Source: Halichondria panicea
Taxonomy: Eukaryota > Porifera > Demospongiae > Suberitida > Halichondriidae
NCBI RefSeq assembly: GCF_963675165.1
Contig: NC_087386.1
Location: 1,476,931 to 1,540,930, forward strand
Direction: 5' to 3'
DNA length: 64,000 nucleotides
Below are positions 10,721-21,491 of the stretch, in pieces. The position numbers were made by a program, and so were the translations under genes. Position 1 is the first letter of the stretch, and the number at the start of each line of letters is the position of its first letter. The notes beneath the pieces were generated by a model. The model saw only the letters and a list, made by a program, of their open reading frames with translations, did not search any database and was not told the DNA's origin.

Positions 10721-11550
10721 GACAGGTTGTATAAGTAGTATAAACTACAACTGAAGCCTTTGATCTTTGGTGCAACCATAGTACAACAAGCATTATATAC
10801 AATTTTAGTTTCAACCCTTGGTGGAGTGGTATCGTTATAACAGTCGTTTATGAGTTTGCGATGTATCCACTCATAAGAAACAGAATACCCAGCTCTCTCC
10901 GACGAATTGGAGGTGCAACTCTACTTAACCTGCTACTGAATGCGCTCAATTTGGCTATGCAATTCTGTCCATATGTGTGGGCATCAGTATTTTTCACGGG
11001 AATTCTCACTGGCTTTGGACTTGTATACTCCTAATAAACGGGATACTAGAATTTGTGTGTGCCCAGTCACCATACAACATGCGAGGACTTCTGACTGCCT
11101 ACATAATATTTCTAGCACTTCTCTCAGTATCTTTCAACTTTCTTATGAAATGTGTCCATTTTTTGATATATAAACATTCAAAATATTACGTTATCCCTTC
11201 AATATCAACTGTACTGAGTGTGATTGGATTGGTCCTGTACTGCCTCCTGGCTCGCTGGTACAGGAGGAGAGTTAGAGACGAGGACTACAATGCACATAGA
11301 GTGGTGGAGGAGGTCTATGATCGATACCTCTCTCATATACAGTATAGACAATAATACAATTGTGTATAATTATACACTTAGATTGAAAGTCAACTATAGC
11401 TGATTACGTCCATAACATACACACTTAACACACTTAGCTATTGCATGCTCTGTTTGCTTCACCACAAACATAAACATTCAGTTTCAATGAATAATTACGT
11501 CTCACATTTGAAATAACATTAAGTACTATAGATGTATACACAACTATAAT

Positions 11551-11605
11551 TTTCAATATTTATCATCTTCATTGTTGGGACTGAAATCTGTTTGTTCGTC
11601 AGCAG
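11551..11605 (+). promoter_or_regulatory. conserved upstream box of the transporter array
   Basis: TTTATCATCTTCATTGTTGG plus GGACTGAAATCTGTTTGTTCGTCAG, about 90-145 bases before the ATG at 11696. Confidence 0.5.
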
Positions 11606-11695
11606 TATATTATTATAATCTAGACATTACAGTTCACATTGAAAACAATTCCAAAAGTAAATAGAACAGTTCACTTGAGCATCAGCCTTTAAATA

Positions 11696-13318
11696 ATGGA
11701 CTCTACTAACAGCTGCAGCTCAAGGGATCATACAAAGCCAGTGATGAGAAAGAGGTGCAAGTATCAAGTGAGGTGGTTCTATTCAAAAGGAGCATTTCTT
11801 GTTCTACTGTGGACTACACTTGTCAGTGCAGCTGTGTGGTCTTATGGGACAATGTTGGGAGAGAGAATCTTATCAGAAGGCATACATTTAGAGAGGAATA
11901 CTTTTTCTCGAGTGTTCATTGTACTACCATTTCTAGTTTATGCTACCATCCCACTTGTAGGATGGTTAGCAGATGCTAAGCTTGGAAACTACAGAGTCTT
12001 GAAATTTAGCTGCTTCTTTTTAGTAGTCGCATCGATAACCATTTGCATCAATATTCTCTGTGATACAAAGATAAACTTCAGTGCACTGCAGTACACACGT
12101 AAAGTCATAATAGGGCTAGTGTATGCAGTGAGTGTAGCAAGTACAGCAATTTATATAATAACAGCCTTACAGCTTGGTCTAGATCAAATGCCAGATGCTT
12201 CATCCACCAACATTTCAAGTTTCATCAGTTGGTTTGTGTTTTCACTTACTCTTGGATGTTGGATTGCTGAATGGCTATCAAATACTCTCCTTCATTGCGT
12301 AAACTCTTCGACAATTAATGATATACAGAAAATGCAACTGTTTAGTTTGTTTCCAGTGACTTGTATGGTAGTTATTTGTTCTTCAATGTTTTTGTTAGCT
12401 CCAAAATGGCTAATTATAGAACCAAAGTCGCCTAAAGCCCTCAAAACCATCTACCAAGTTCTCAAGTTTGCAGCCAAGCACAAGGCTCCTATTTATCGCA
12501 GTGCTCTCACATACTGGGAGGAAGCCGTACCCTCTAGACTGGACCTGGGGAAAACAAAATATGGTGGACCATTCACTACAGAGCAAGTTGAAGATGTGAA
12601 AACCTTTTTACAAATAATTGTGATGTCTTTCCCAATATTCCTCACCGTAACTGCGTGTTGGAATATTTTACTCGTACTAGGCTTTACAGCGGATAGCTAT
12701 GTAGGAGTGTTGAACGAGGAAATGCTGTGGCATCTTACTGTCTCAAACACTACTGACAATTGTACATCGAGCATCATATACACTTTTAGTTTGAGCCATT
12801 GGTGGAGTGGTATTGTTACTACAGTTGTCTACGAATTTGCATTATATCCACTCATAAGAAACAAAGTACCCAGCTCTATCCGACGAATTGGAGGGGCAAC
12901 TTTATTTATCCTGTTACTGAATATGCTAAAGTTGGCTATTCAATTTTCTCCATATGCACAAGCATCAGTACTTTACATGGGGGCTCTCAGTGGCTTCTTA
13001 TCTGTACTCCTAATAAACGGAATACTCGAATTTGTGTGTGCCCAGTCACCATACAACATGCGAGGACTTTTGACTGGCTACATGATGTTTCTATTGTTTC
13101 TCTCAGTATCTCTGAACTACTTTTTTGCAATGCTACCAAATGAAATATATTTGCCAATTTACACTATCCCTTCAATATATACTGCACTGAGTGTGATTGG
13201 ATTGGTCCTGTACTGCCTCCTGGCTCGCCGGTACAAGAGGAGAGTTAGAGACGAGGACTACAATGCACACAGAGTGGTGGAGGAGGTCTATGATCGATAC
13301 CTCTCTCATGTACAGTAG
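11696..13318 (+). CDS. POT/PTR (SLC15-like) transporter, intact
   Basis: Single frame of 540 aa. Visible landmarks are a basic N-terminus (residues 1-30, ending RWFYSKG), GWLADAKLGNYR at 89-100, QLGLDQMPDASST at 159-171, the linker SRLDLGKTKYGGPF at 280-293 with EQVEDVKTFL after it, and the basic C-terminal tail. The usual family pattern places these blocks on the cytosolic side. The EED of the siblings is EEA here (WEEAVPSRLDL), a change in an otherwise constant stretch. The N-terminal third matches the genes at 21492 and 29644. The segment NEEMLWHLTVSNTT matches the gene at 26500, and FSPYAQASVLYMGAL matches those at 14429 and 19095. The copy thus looks like a mosaic. Confidence 0.88.
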   Translation: MDSTNSCSSRDHTKPVMRKRCKYQVRWFYSKGAFLVLLWTTLVSAAVWSYGTMLGERILSEGIHLERNTFSRVFIVLPFLVYATIPLVGWLADAKLGNYRVLKFSCFFLVVASITICINILCDTKINFSALQYTRKVIIGLVYAVSVASTAIYIITALQLGLDQMPDASSTNISSFISWFVFSLTLGCWIAEWLSNTLLHCVNSSTINDIQKMQLFSLFPVTCMVVICSSMFLLAPKWLIIEPKSPKALKTIYQVLKFAAKHKAPIYRSALTYWEEAVPSRLDLGKTKYGGPFTTEQVEDVKTFLQIIVMSFPIFLTVTACWNILLVLGFTADSYVGVLNEEMLWHLTVSNTTDNCTSSIIYTFSLSHWWSGIVTTVVYEFALYPLIRNKVPSSIRRIGGATLFILLLNMLKLAIQFSPYAQASVLYMGALSGFLSVLLINGILEFVCAQSPYNMRGLLTGYMMFLLFLSVSLNYFFAMLPNEIYLPIYTIPSIYTALSVIGLVLYCLLARRYKRRVRDEDYNAHRVVEEVYDRYLSHVQ

Positions 13319-14262
13319 AGACAAGAATATAACTGTGTACACTTTAGATGAGAGTCAACTGATTATTCCCATGACAAAATCATACTTAACACAATAGCTA
13401 GCTTAATATAATAATTACACGCACATTGTCACTGTATCATTTATTTTACATGTACTCTATACTACGACACGCTGCATTTACTATTATATCGCTTTTACAT
13501 TCATGGACTGATAGGTACGATCAGTGCATGATCGAATGGTACGATCAATTATACCACTATCAGAGTTTTTGAAAGGTTTCATCATTCACGGAATGATAAG
13601 TACCACTCGTCACTTTTGTAAAGATTTCAGAATACTCACTATCAAGCATGATACCAGAATAATTATGGTCAAAATAACTAGAGATGCTCATAGAGCATTC
13701 ACCCCGTGCGTTGAGCTTCTTTGCATAACAGATACGATAACTTTTTATTGTAACGACCATTACCTAGGGAATGATCGTGAATCTCTAAAGCAGAAAACAG
13801 TGTTTTTTGTCGCCTTTGAGTTAACCTGCAAGTTTCAATTCCTATTATTTTTCAACCACTGTGCTTAAAGCAGTCCATGAAAGTGTCTAGTTCGCTCAAA
13901 CAGCTCATTTTTAATTTGTGTCCACACACGTACACACACACACAACACACACACTAATCAGCGCGCTTGCGCACGCGCAGGGTAAAAACACAGTTTTTAT
14001 GAATGAAATCCTGATATACTGTTTTCATCAAAACAAACCTAAATTTGCAATCATACATTCCCCAATCTATGTATACATAACATGTACATGCACCGTAGAA
14101 ACAGTTATCAGTATATATAGTCTTAACAACTTGTACACAATAGTTGGGAGGGAGTGTGTTTAATTACTTTCTGTTGATTTTCCTTCCAGTATCGTGGCAA
14201 TCTCATGTAGTCATGAGCGAGTCTTGAGTCATGTTTGACAGAGTAAAGTAACTACATAACAG
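13319..14262. other. spacer with CA-rich tract and POLRMT remnants
   Basis: No gene is supported. A short CACA-rich tract lies near 13922-13955. Bases 14030-14135 resemble the POLRMT exon VVKTTVMTVVYGVTWIGG (minus strand) and 14161-14215 the exon EIATILEGKINRK. The 114-aa frame at 13524-13868 has no family resemblance that I can see. Confidence 0.5.
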
Positions 14263-14316
14263 ATTATCAATGTTTATCATTTTCATTGTTGGGACTGAAA
14301 TCTGTTTGTTCATCAG
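14263..14316 (+). promoter_or_regulatory. conserved upstream box of the transporter array
   Basis: Contains TTTATCATTTTCATTGTTGG (one change from the consensus) and TGTTTGTTCATCAG, about 115-165 bases before the ATG at 14429. Confidence 0.45.
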
Positions 14317-14428
14317 AAACACATTATATCACTGTATTTATCAACATTATTATACAAAACAATAATTATTGCTCCCAAATGTATTAAAATCAGACGAAAA
14401 GTTAACCCTGCATAAAATAAGTGAAAGA

Positions 14429-15999
14429 ATGGACTCCACTAACAACAGCTCAAGGGACCATACAAAGCCAGTGATGAGAAAGAGGTGCAAGTATCAAGTG
14501 AGGTGGTTCTATTCAAAAGGAGCATTTCTTGTTCTATTGTGGACTACACTCATCAGTGCAATTTTGTGGTCTTACATAACAGATTTGGGAAGAAGAATTC
14601 TCAAAGAACTAGATGAGCAAGACCGTTTTCAAGGGATCATAGCATTACCATTAATTTCAATCCCATTGCTAGGATGGTTAGCAGATGCTAAGCTTGGAAA
14701 CTACAGAGTCTTTAAAATAAGCTGCTTCTTTTTACTGATAGGAACGATATTTGGCTGTACTCAAATTCTCTGCTTTCCCATGTTGAATTCTATTGCACTA
14801 AGATACACAAGTGCTGTAATTGCAGTACTAGGATATGGAGTGTGTGCAACAAATATAGCAGTTTGCTTAATGACAGCTTTGCAGCTTGGTTTAGATCAAA
14901 TGCCAGATGCTTCTTCCACTAATGTTTCAAGCTTCATCACTTGGTTCGTTTTTTCAATCAATTTTGGATGCTGGATTGCTGACTGGCTATCAAGTACACT
15001 CCTGTATTGTATAAATAATTTGGCAATCACTGATATTCCTAAAATTCAACTGTTTAGCTTATTTCCAGTGATATGTATAGTACTGATTTGCTCTTCAATG
15101 TTTTTGCTAGCTCCAAAATGGCTAACTATTGAACCAAAGTCTCCTAAAGCCCTCAAACCATCTACCAAGTTCTCAAGTTTGCAGTCAAGCACAAGGCTCC
15201 TATTTATCGCAGTGCTTTCACATACTGGGAGGAAGACGTACCCTCTAGACTAGACCTGGGGAAGACAAAATATGGTGGTCCATTCACTACAGAGCAAGTA
15301 GAAGATGTCAAAACTTTCCTAAGAGTACTTGTGATGTCTTTACCAATATTTATCGTTTTAACAGCATTTGGGAGAATTTACATGGATTCTAATATTGTGA
15401 TGTTTGACAGTGTACAGAATCTTAACCTCAACATTACTAACTGTACATCAAGCATGGTATACACTTTTAGTTTCAACCCTTGGTGGAGTGGTATTTTTAC
15501 AACAGTTGTCTACGAACTTGCATTATATCCACTCATAAGAAACAGAGCACTCAGCTCTATCCGGCGAATTGGAGGTACGGCTCTACTTATCCTTTTAATG
15601 AATATGCTAAAGTTGGCTCTTCATTTCTCTCCATATGCACAAGCATCAGTACTTTACATAGGGGCTCTCAGCGGCTTCTTATCTGTACTCCTAATAAACG
15701 GAATACTGGAATTTGTGTGTGCCCAGTCACCATACAACATGCGAGGACTTCTGACTGCCTACATGATGTTTCTTTTGTTTATTGCAATATCTCTGAACAA
15801 CCTAATGACTGATATTGGAATCAATTTGGCAACTAAATTCTACCTATCGACGGCACTGAGTGCGATTGGATTGGTCCTGTATTGCCTCCTGGCTCGCTGG
15901 TATAAGAGGAGAGTTAGAGACGATGACTACAATGCACACAGAGTGGTGGAGGAGGTCTATGATCGATACCTCTCTCATGTACAGTATAGACAAGAATAA
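14429..15999 (+). pseudogene. POT/PTR-like transporter with a single frameshift
   Basis: Everything needed for a 520-residue family member is present except one base. Siblings read CCTCAAAACCATC, this copy reads CCTCAAACCATC at about 15152-15164, which shifts the frame before the central linker. Both halves are otherwise open (14429-15253 in one frame, then to 15999 in the next). The ATG at 14429 is chosen over the upstream in-frame ATG at 14369 because all siblings start MDSTN. The copy is closest to the gene at 19095 (LDEQDRF, SPYAQASVL). It could be a recent pseudogene, a polymorphism or an error in an A-run. Confidence 0.75.
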
Positions 16000-16449
16000 C
16001 TATGCACCTATAATTATTGAGAGACGGGAAAAATATGAGTCACATGACGTACTACATCCATGTTTTTTGTCTGTTTCATACACTTTTACTAACTAAGTTT
16101 AATGAATGTTCTTCAATTCACTCATATTATATGCATGTACATTCAAGCACAAACAAATGATTTGGGTTAACATTCCTTAATGTAATACTGACCATCAGGC
16201 AATAATAACATAAACCGAAATAGTCACCCGTTGAGTTGAGTTCTTATGTACTTCCACCCGACATACATTGTATATTCTTCTCTATAATACATATTCTTCT
16301 CTTTGTTTACATGTGAAATTTACGCTATAAATGGCAGACTTCGATAGGACTACTTAACCATAACTTTTAAAAAATGCGTGCACAGTACAAGAAAGATCAG
16401 AAAGTTTTGACATCTCAACTTGCTGTATATAGTACCATATTTGTCTTCC
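16000..16449. other. spacer
   Basis: 3' flank of the preceding copy, AT-rich. I see no gene or clear repeat. Confidence 0.4.
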
Positions 16450-16620
16450 TCAGGTTTAGTCTAGAAGCTGCGATAAATAGGAGCCTTGTGCTTAATTGGC
16501 TGCAAACTTTAGAAGTTGGTAGATAGTTTTGAGGGCTTTAGGTGACTTTGTCCATTTTGGAGCTAACAAAAACATTGTGGAACAAATAAGCATAATTATT
16601 ATTATTGGAAATAAGGTGTG
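16450..16620 (-). pseudogene. fragment of a POT/PTR-like transporter
   Basis: About 170 bases on the minus strand match the family segment from SSMFLLAPKW through PKALKTIYQ and KFAA to the start of the central linker. Several changes and stops are present. It lies just beyond the 3' end of the minus-strand gene and is the only other minus-strand piece, so both may come from one inverted duplication. Confidence 0.7.
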
Positions 16621-16746
16621 TGTTTTCAGATATAGTTGAATGATAGCATTCTAAATATAAAAGAGTTTGTCGGTGTACACAAAACACACACTACACTATT
16701 GGGTAATTTGATAAGCTTTAAATTATAGAGGCACAGTTATTAATGT

Positions 16747-18357
16747 CTAATTAATTGTCACACTTGCAAGGTATCGATCATAGACCTCCTCCACCACTCT
16801 GTGTGCATTGTAGTCCTCGTCTCTAACTCTCCTCTTATACCAGCGAGCCAGGAGGCAGTACAGGACCAATCCAATCACACTCAGTGCAGTATATATTGAT
16901 CGGATAATGTGATCTAAATATAATGTATGATTCGAAAATAGTAGTAATCCACTAAAATTATTCAGAGAAAATGATAAAAATAATAGAAACATCATGTAGC
17001 CAGTCAGAAGTCCTCGCATGTTGTATGGTGACTGGGCACACACAAATTCTAGCATGCCATTTAGTATGACTACAAACATGACGCCATTGAGAAATGCCAC
17101 GACACAATGTAATACTAATCCCCATACATGTGGACAGAATTGTGCAGCCAAATATAGAATATTCAGTATCAGATTGAGTAGAGCCGCACCTCCAATTCGC
17201 CGGATAGAGCTGGGTACTTTGTTTCTTATGAATGGATACAATGCAAACTCGTAGACAACTGTTGTAACGATACCACTCCACCAAGGGTTGACGCTGAAAG
17301 TGTATACCATGCTTGATGTGCATGCAGTGATGTTGGAGTTGATAAGATGCAGTACTTCTATGCTAAGCCTTCCCACATCACCACTGTCAGCCATGAAACT
17401 GTGTGGATTCATATACCCACGTGCTGATAAAATAATCAATATTGGTAAAGATATCATAAGTATTCTTAGGAAGGTTTTGACATTTTCAACTTGCTCTGTA
17501 GTGAATGGTCCACCATATTTTGTTTTTCCCAGATCTAGTCTAGAGGGTACGTCTTCCTCCCAGTATGTGAGAGCACTGCGATAAATAGGAGCCTTGTGCT
17601 TGGCTGCAAACTTAAGAACTTTGTAAATGGTTTTGAGGGCTCGAGGTGACTTTGGCTCTATAATTAGCCATTTTGGAGCTAGCAAAAACATTGTAGAGCA
17701 GATAATTACCAAACACATTACTGGAAAAAAGCTGAATAATTGTGATCTGTTGAGATTTGAAAAATGTGTGCAATAAAGGAGTGCATACAATAGCAACTCA
17801 GGAATCCAGAACCCCAAATTGATTGAAAACACAAACCAACTGATGAAACTTGAAAGGTTGGTGGAAGAAGCATCTGGCATTTGATCTAAACCAAGTTGTA
17901 AGGCTGTCATTATACAAACTGCTATACTTGCTATACCCACTGCGTATACTGGTACTGTGATGACAGCACTTGTGTTCTGTAGCGCAACAGAGTTTAGCAT
18001 AGGAAAGCATAGAACATTGATGGAAATAATGATTGCTCCAACTAGTAAAAAAAAGCAGCTTACTTTAAAAACTCTGTAGTTTCCAAGTTTAGCATCTGCT
18101 AACCATCCTAGCAGTGGAATGGTAATACAAGTTAAACATGATAGTGCCATGAGCACTATAGAAACATTCTTCCGATGTGATCCTATGATGAGCCTTCCTC
18201 CAAATTGATATGACCCCACAGTTGCACTGATAAGTGTAGTCCACAGTAGAACAAGAAAAGCTCCTTTTGAATAGAACCACCTCACTTGATACTTACACCT
18301 CTTTCTTATCACTAGCTTCATGTGGTTCTGCTTTGGGTTGCTGTTAATAGGATCCAT
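16747..18357 (-). CDS. POT/PTR (SLC15-like) transporter, intact, inverted copy
   Basis: The only full-length copy on the minus strand; 536 aa from the family ATG at 18357 (MDPINSNPKQNHMKLVIRKRCKYQ). An in-frame ATG five codons upstream at 18372 is not shared by siblings. The N-terminal head is unusual (NPKQNHMKLVIRK), the membrane blocks and GWLADAKLGNYR and QLGLDQMPDASST motifs are intact, and the C-terminus ends RYLASVTIN in place of RYLSHVQ. The variable mid-segment (GYMNPHSFMADSGDVGRLSIEVLHLINSNIT) is shared with the gene at 29644 and the partial gene at the window start. A shortened upstream box is at 18436-18482. Confidence 0.87.
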   Translation of the reverse strand: MDPINSNPKQNHMKLVIRKRCKYQVRWFYSKGAFLVLLWTTLISATVGSYQFGGRLIIGSHRKNVSIVLMALSCLTCITIPLLGWLADAKLGNYRVFKVSCFFLLVGAIIISINVLCFPMLNSVALQNTSAVITVPVYAVGIASIAVCIMTALQLGLDQMPDASSTNLSSFISWFVFSINLGFWIPELLLYALLYCTHFSNLNRSQLFSFFPVMCLVIICSTMFLLAPKWLIIEPKSPRALKTIYKVLKFAAKHKAPIYRSALTYWEEDVPSRLDLGKTKYGGPFTTEQVENVKTFLRILMISLPILIILSARGYMNPHSFMADSGDVGRLSIEVLHLINSNITACTSSMVYTFSVNPWWSGIVTTVVYEFALYPFIRNKVPSSIRRIGGAALLNLILNILYLAAQFCPHVWGLVLHCVVAFLNGVMFVVILNGMLEFVCAQSPYNMRGLLTGYMMFLLFLSFSLNNFSGLLLFSNHTLYLDHIIRSIYTALSVIGLVLYCLLARWYKRRVRDEDYNAHRVVEEVYDRYLASVTIN

Positions 18358-19094
18358 TCTGTCATTTATCATACTTATAGCTTGATGTTAACTCTTTCTC
18401 TGGTACCAACTGTTTTATATCGGTTTGTTTTGCTGCTGTTGAACAACAGGGTTTCAGTCCCAACAATGATAAATGTAAATAAAGAGCTGATAACTTCTAC
18501 TCATGCAACTTGCCAAGTACTACCCAAACTGAAAGGTACCTCACTGTTCTGAGTCTACTCCAAGTACTGACAGTATAGTTTGTGACTTAAAAATCTATAC
18601 AATGTACCAGTTTAACATCAAAATAAACAATAACGTAATGGCCGAGTTAGTTTTGTCGTAACTGCACATTCTTGATCAATAGTTTGGATAATTGTATTGA
18701 GTAGTCTTGCCTCAAGGGAAGGCATGGGGACGAGGCTAACAGTTGATATGAATTCTTAGTAAAGTACACAGAAGAGACACACGTGCACATGCATGTGTGA
18801 TTGCACATCTGTAAACACAGACCAGTAAAAGAGAATTCAAATCTATACAACTAACAATCTTGAATCAAAGCTCTACACCTATGTATGCTAGCTGCCATAT
18901 ATGCACCAATACATTTCAATCACGTCAAATTTGACCGAATCATAGGTATATTATTGGGAATTTCTTTATCATTGGGCATCGCAGCAAGTGCAATACATTC
19001 ATCACAAACAAACAAATATCCATCACAAACAAACAGAATTGCTCCCAAAAGGTAATGACTAGTTAACAAAGGCATCAGCTCTTGAAATAAGGGA
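18358..19094. other. spacer between divergent transporters
   Basis: Lies between the divergent genes starting at 18357 (minus) and 19095 (plus). It holds a minus-strand copy of the array box at 18436-18482 (TTTATCATTGTTGGGACTGAAA). No recognisable box precedes the gene at 19095. No gene is seen. Confidence 0.5.
18436..18482 (-). promoter_or_regulatory. conserved upstream box, inverted with its gene
   Basis: On the minus strand it reads TTTATCATTGTTGGGACTGA then AACCCTGTTGTTCAAC, a shortened form lacking CTTCATTG. It lies 80-125 bases before the ATG at 18357. The box is inverted together with its gene, which supports a gene-linked role. Confidence 0.45.
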
Positions 19095-20675
19095 ATGGAC
19101 TCCACTAACAGCAGCTCAAGGGAGCACCATACAAAGCCAGTGATGAGAAAGAGGTGCAAGTATCAAGTGAGGTGGTTCTATTCAAAAGGAGCATTTCTTG
19201 TTCTACTGTGGACTACACTTGTCAGTGCAACTGTGGGATCTTATGGGACAGATTTGGGAACAAGAATTCTCACAGAACTAGACGAGCAAGACCGTTTTCA
19301 ATGGTTCATAGCACTACCATTCATTGCAATCCCATTGCTAGGATGGTTAGCAGATGCTAAGCTTGGAAACTACAGAGTCTTTAAAGTAAGCTGCTTCTTT
19401 TTACTGATAGGAACGATAATCAACTGCGCTCAAATTCTCTACTTTCCACTGTTGAATTCTATTGCACTAAGATACACAAGTGCTGTCATCACAGTACTAG
19501 GATATGGAGTGTGTGCAACAAATATAGCAGTTTGCTTAGTGACAGCCTTACAGCTTGGTTTAGATCAAATGCCAGATGCTTCTTCCACTAACGTTTCAAG
19601 CTTCATCAGTTGGTTCATTTTTTCAATCAATTTTGGATGCTGGATTGCTGACTGGCTATCAAGTACACTCATGTACTGCATAAATAACTTGGCAATCAAT
19701 GATTTTCAAAAAATTCAACTGTTTAGCTTATTTTCAGTATTATGTATAGTACTGATTTGCTCTTCAATGTTTTTGCTAGCTCCAAAATGGCTAACTATTG
19801 AACCAAAGTCTCCTAAAGCCCTCAAAACCATCTATCAAGTTCTCAAGTTTGCAGCCAAGCACAAGGCTCCTATTTATCGCAGTGCTCTCACATACTGGGA
19901 GGAAGACGTACCCTCTAGACTAGACCTAGGTAAGACAAAATATGGTGGTCCATTCACTATAGAGCAAGTTGAAAATGTCAAAACTTTCCTTAGAATTTTT
20001 GTGATGTCTTTCCCAATATTTATCATTGTAACAGCATTTGGGAGAATTCACATGGATACAAATATCGTGATGTTTGATAGTGTCCAGAATCTTAACCTCA
20101 ACATTACTAACTGTACATCAAGCATCATATACACGTTTAGTTTCAACCCTTGGTGGAGTGGTATTGTTACAACAGTTGTCTATGAATTTGCTTTATATCC
20201 ACTCATAAGAAACAAAGTACCCAGCTCTATTCGACGAATTGGAGGTGTGGCTCTACTTATCCTGCTACTGAATATGCTAAAGTTGGCTATTCATTTCTCT
20301 CCATATGCACAAGCATCTGTACTTTTAATGAGGGCTCTCAGTGGCTTCTTATCTGTACTCCTAATAAACGGGATACTAGAATTTGTGTGTGCCCAGTCAC
20401 CATACAATATGCGAGGACTTCTGACTGGCTACATGATGTTACTCTTGATTATTGCAATATCTCTGAGCAACCTATCGACTGATATTGGACTCAATTTGTC
20501 AACAAAATTGTACCTATCAACTGCACTGAGTGTGATTGGATTGGTCCTGTACTGCCTCCTGGCTCGCTGGTACAAGAGGAGAGTTAGAGACGAGGACTAC
20601 AATGCACACAGAGTGGTGGAGGAGGTCTATGATCGATACCTCTCTCATGTACAGTATAGAGGTCGACAAGAATAA
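19095..20675 (+). CDS. POT/PTR (SLC15-like) transporter, intact
   Basis: 526 aa, uninterrupted. It has an extra His near the start (SSREHHTKPVMRK). The segment after TM1 is shorter than in the 540-aa copies (TDLGTRILTELDEQDRFQ). The motifs GWLADAKLGNYR, QLGLDQMPDASST, SRLDLGKTKYGGPF and SPYNMRGLLTGYM are all present. The nearest relative is the frameshifted copy at 14429, with which it shares nearly all the variable segments. The tail carries three extra residues before the end (HVQYRGRQE). Unlike its siblings it has no clear upstream box, so its expression may differ. Confidence 0.87.
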   Translation: MDSTNSSSREHHTKPVMRKRCKYQVRWFYSKGAFLVLLWTTLVSATVGSYGTDLGTRILTELDEQDRFQWFIALPFIAIPLLGWLADAKLGNYRVFKVSCFFLLIGTIINCAQILYFPLLNSIALRYTSAVITVLGYGVCATNIAVCLVTALQLGLDQMPDASSTNVSSFISWFIFSINFGCWIADWLSSTLMYCINNLAINDFQKIQLFSLFSVLCIVLICSSMFLLAPKWLTIEPKSPKALKTIYQVLKFAAKHKAPIYRSALTYWEEDVPSRLDLGKTKYGGPFTIEQVENVKTFLRIFVMSFPIFIIVTAFGRIHMDTNIVMFDSVQNLNLNITNCTSSIIYTFSFNPWWSGIVTTVVYEFALYPLIRNKVPSSIRRIGGVALLILLLNMLKLAIHFSPYAQASVLLMRALSGFLSVLLINGILEFVCAQSPYNMRGLLTGYMMLLLIIAISLSNLSTDIGLNLSTKLYLSTALSVIGLVLYCLLARWYKRRVRDEDYNAHRVVEEVYDRYLSHVQYRGRQE

Positions 20676-21330
20676 CTATGCAACTATATAGTGATAAAAG
20701 GATACATGTCCATAACATACACACTTATTGACTGTTAATTCTGTCTGTTTCACTAACAACAAATGAAGCCACTTAATCTGTATGTCCTATAACATGCTAT
20801 GTAAATGTACTTGTGAGGTGAGCATGCAGCAGATAGAGATTATAATCAAGGTGTACACACAAGATACACACTCACTTGAATGAACCGAGCGTTGGCAAAG
20901 GACTCCCTCAGAGAAGCAAACACATTCCCCACCAGAGAGTTAGAGCAGCTCCAGAGCTGGTCATCCGGCACATGACACTGTAGTTATAATTATGTATCAA
21001 CAAAGTTATCTCATTAGAGCTAGTGCATATTTAAAAGTTGGGACTTTATTGTTATTATAACCATAAGGAGTTTTATCAATTTGCAATCATCCCCCAATCC
21101 GTGTAACACCCTACATACCCTCCTGTACAGTCAAATGCATACAATGACAATAGTTGGGAGGGAGTGTGTTATTACTTTTCTGTTGACTTGCCCTTTCAGT
21201 ATCGTGGCAATCTCATGACCATTAATTTTTATGCATCTTTCTTGTGTAGTATATAGTTCCGCCTGTATTGGCAAAGATGTAGTAGTACATGAGTCACGTT
21301 TGACACATAATAGTCAGTACACACAATCGA
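20676..21330 (-). pseudogene. remnants of three POLRMT exons
   Basis: On the minus strand, in POLRMT order: 21171-21290 (VEQLRKKDADNGHEIATILEGK, damaged), 21062-21130 (VVKTTVMTVVYGV region, damaged) and 20877-20985 (DDQLWNCSNYLVGNVFASLRESFANARFIQ, largely readable). They occupy the spacer in front of the transporter at 21492, just as the corresponding exons do near 33 kb and 38 kb. The remainder of the spacer is AT-rich. Confidence 0.7.
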
Positions 21331-21386
21331 TTATCAATGTTTATCATCTTCATTGTTGGGACTAGATCTCTGTTTGTTCATCAGCC
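21331..21386 (+). promoter_or_regulatory. conserved upstream box of the transporter array
   Basis: ATCAATG then TTTATCATCTTCATTGTTGG and TGTTTGTTCATCAG, 105-160 bases before the ATG at 21492. Confidence 0.5.
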
Positions 21387-21491
21387 AACACATTATATCA
21401 CGTACTGTTATTACAAACAATTGCTCCCAAAAGTATTAAAACCAGAAGAACATGCTGTGAACATAAAGCACAAACTGAAATAAGTGAAAGA

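Larger units (their letters stand above)
7956..11353 (+). pseudogene. POT/PTR-like transporter pseudogene split by a 1.8-kb insertion
   Basis: The 5' part (7956 to about 8990) reads MDSTNSSSRDHTKPVMRKK and has GWLADAKLGNYR and QLGLDQMPDASST. It is shifted by a 2-base loss near 8633 and a 4-base gain near 8719. The sequence then enters a block of transposon-like DNA (about 8996-10790). The family sequence resumes at about 10800 (FSFNPWWSG equivalent) and runs to the usual C-terminus at 11353, with another frameshift near 11020. This is clearly not a working gene. Confidence 0.85.

Noticed and set aside
13524-13868. 114-aa frame
   Set aside because: In a spacer, composition like non-coding DNA, no motif.
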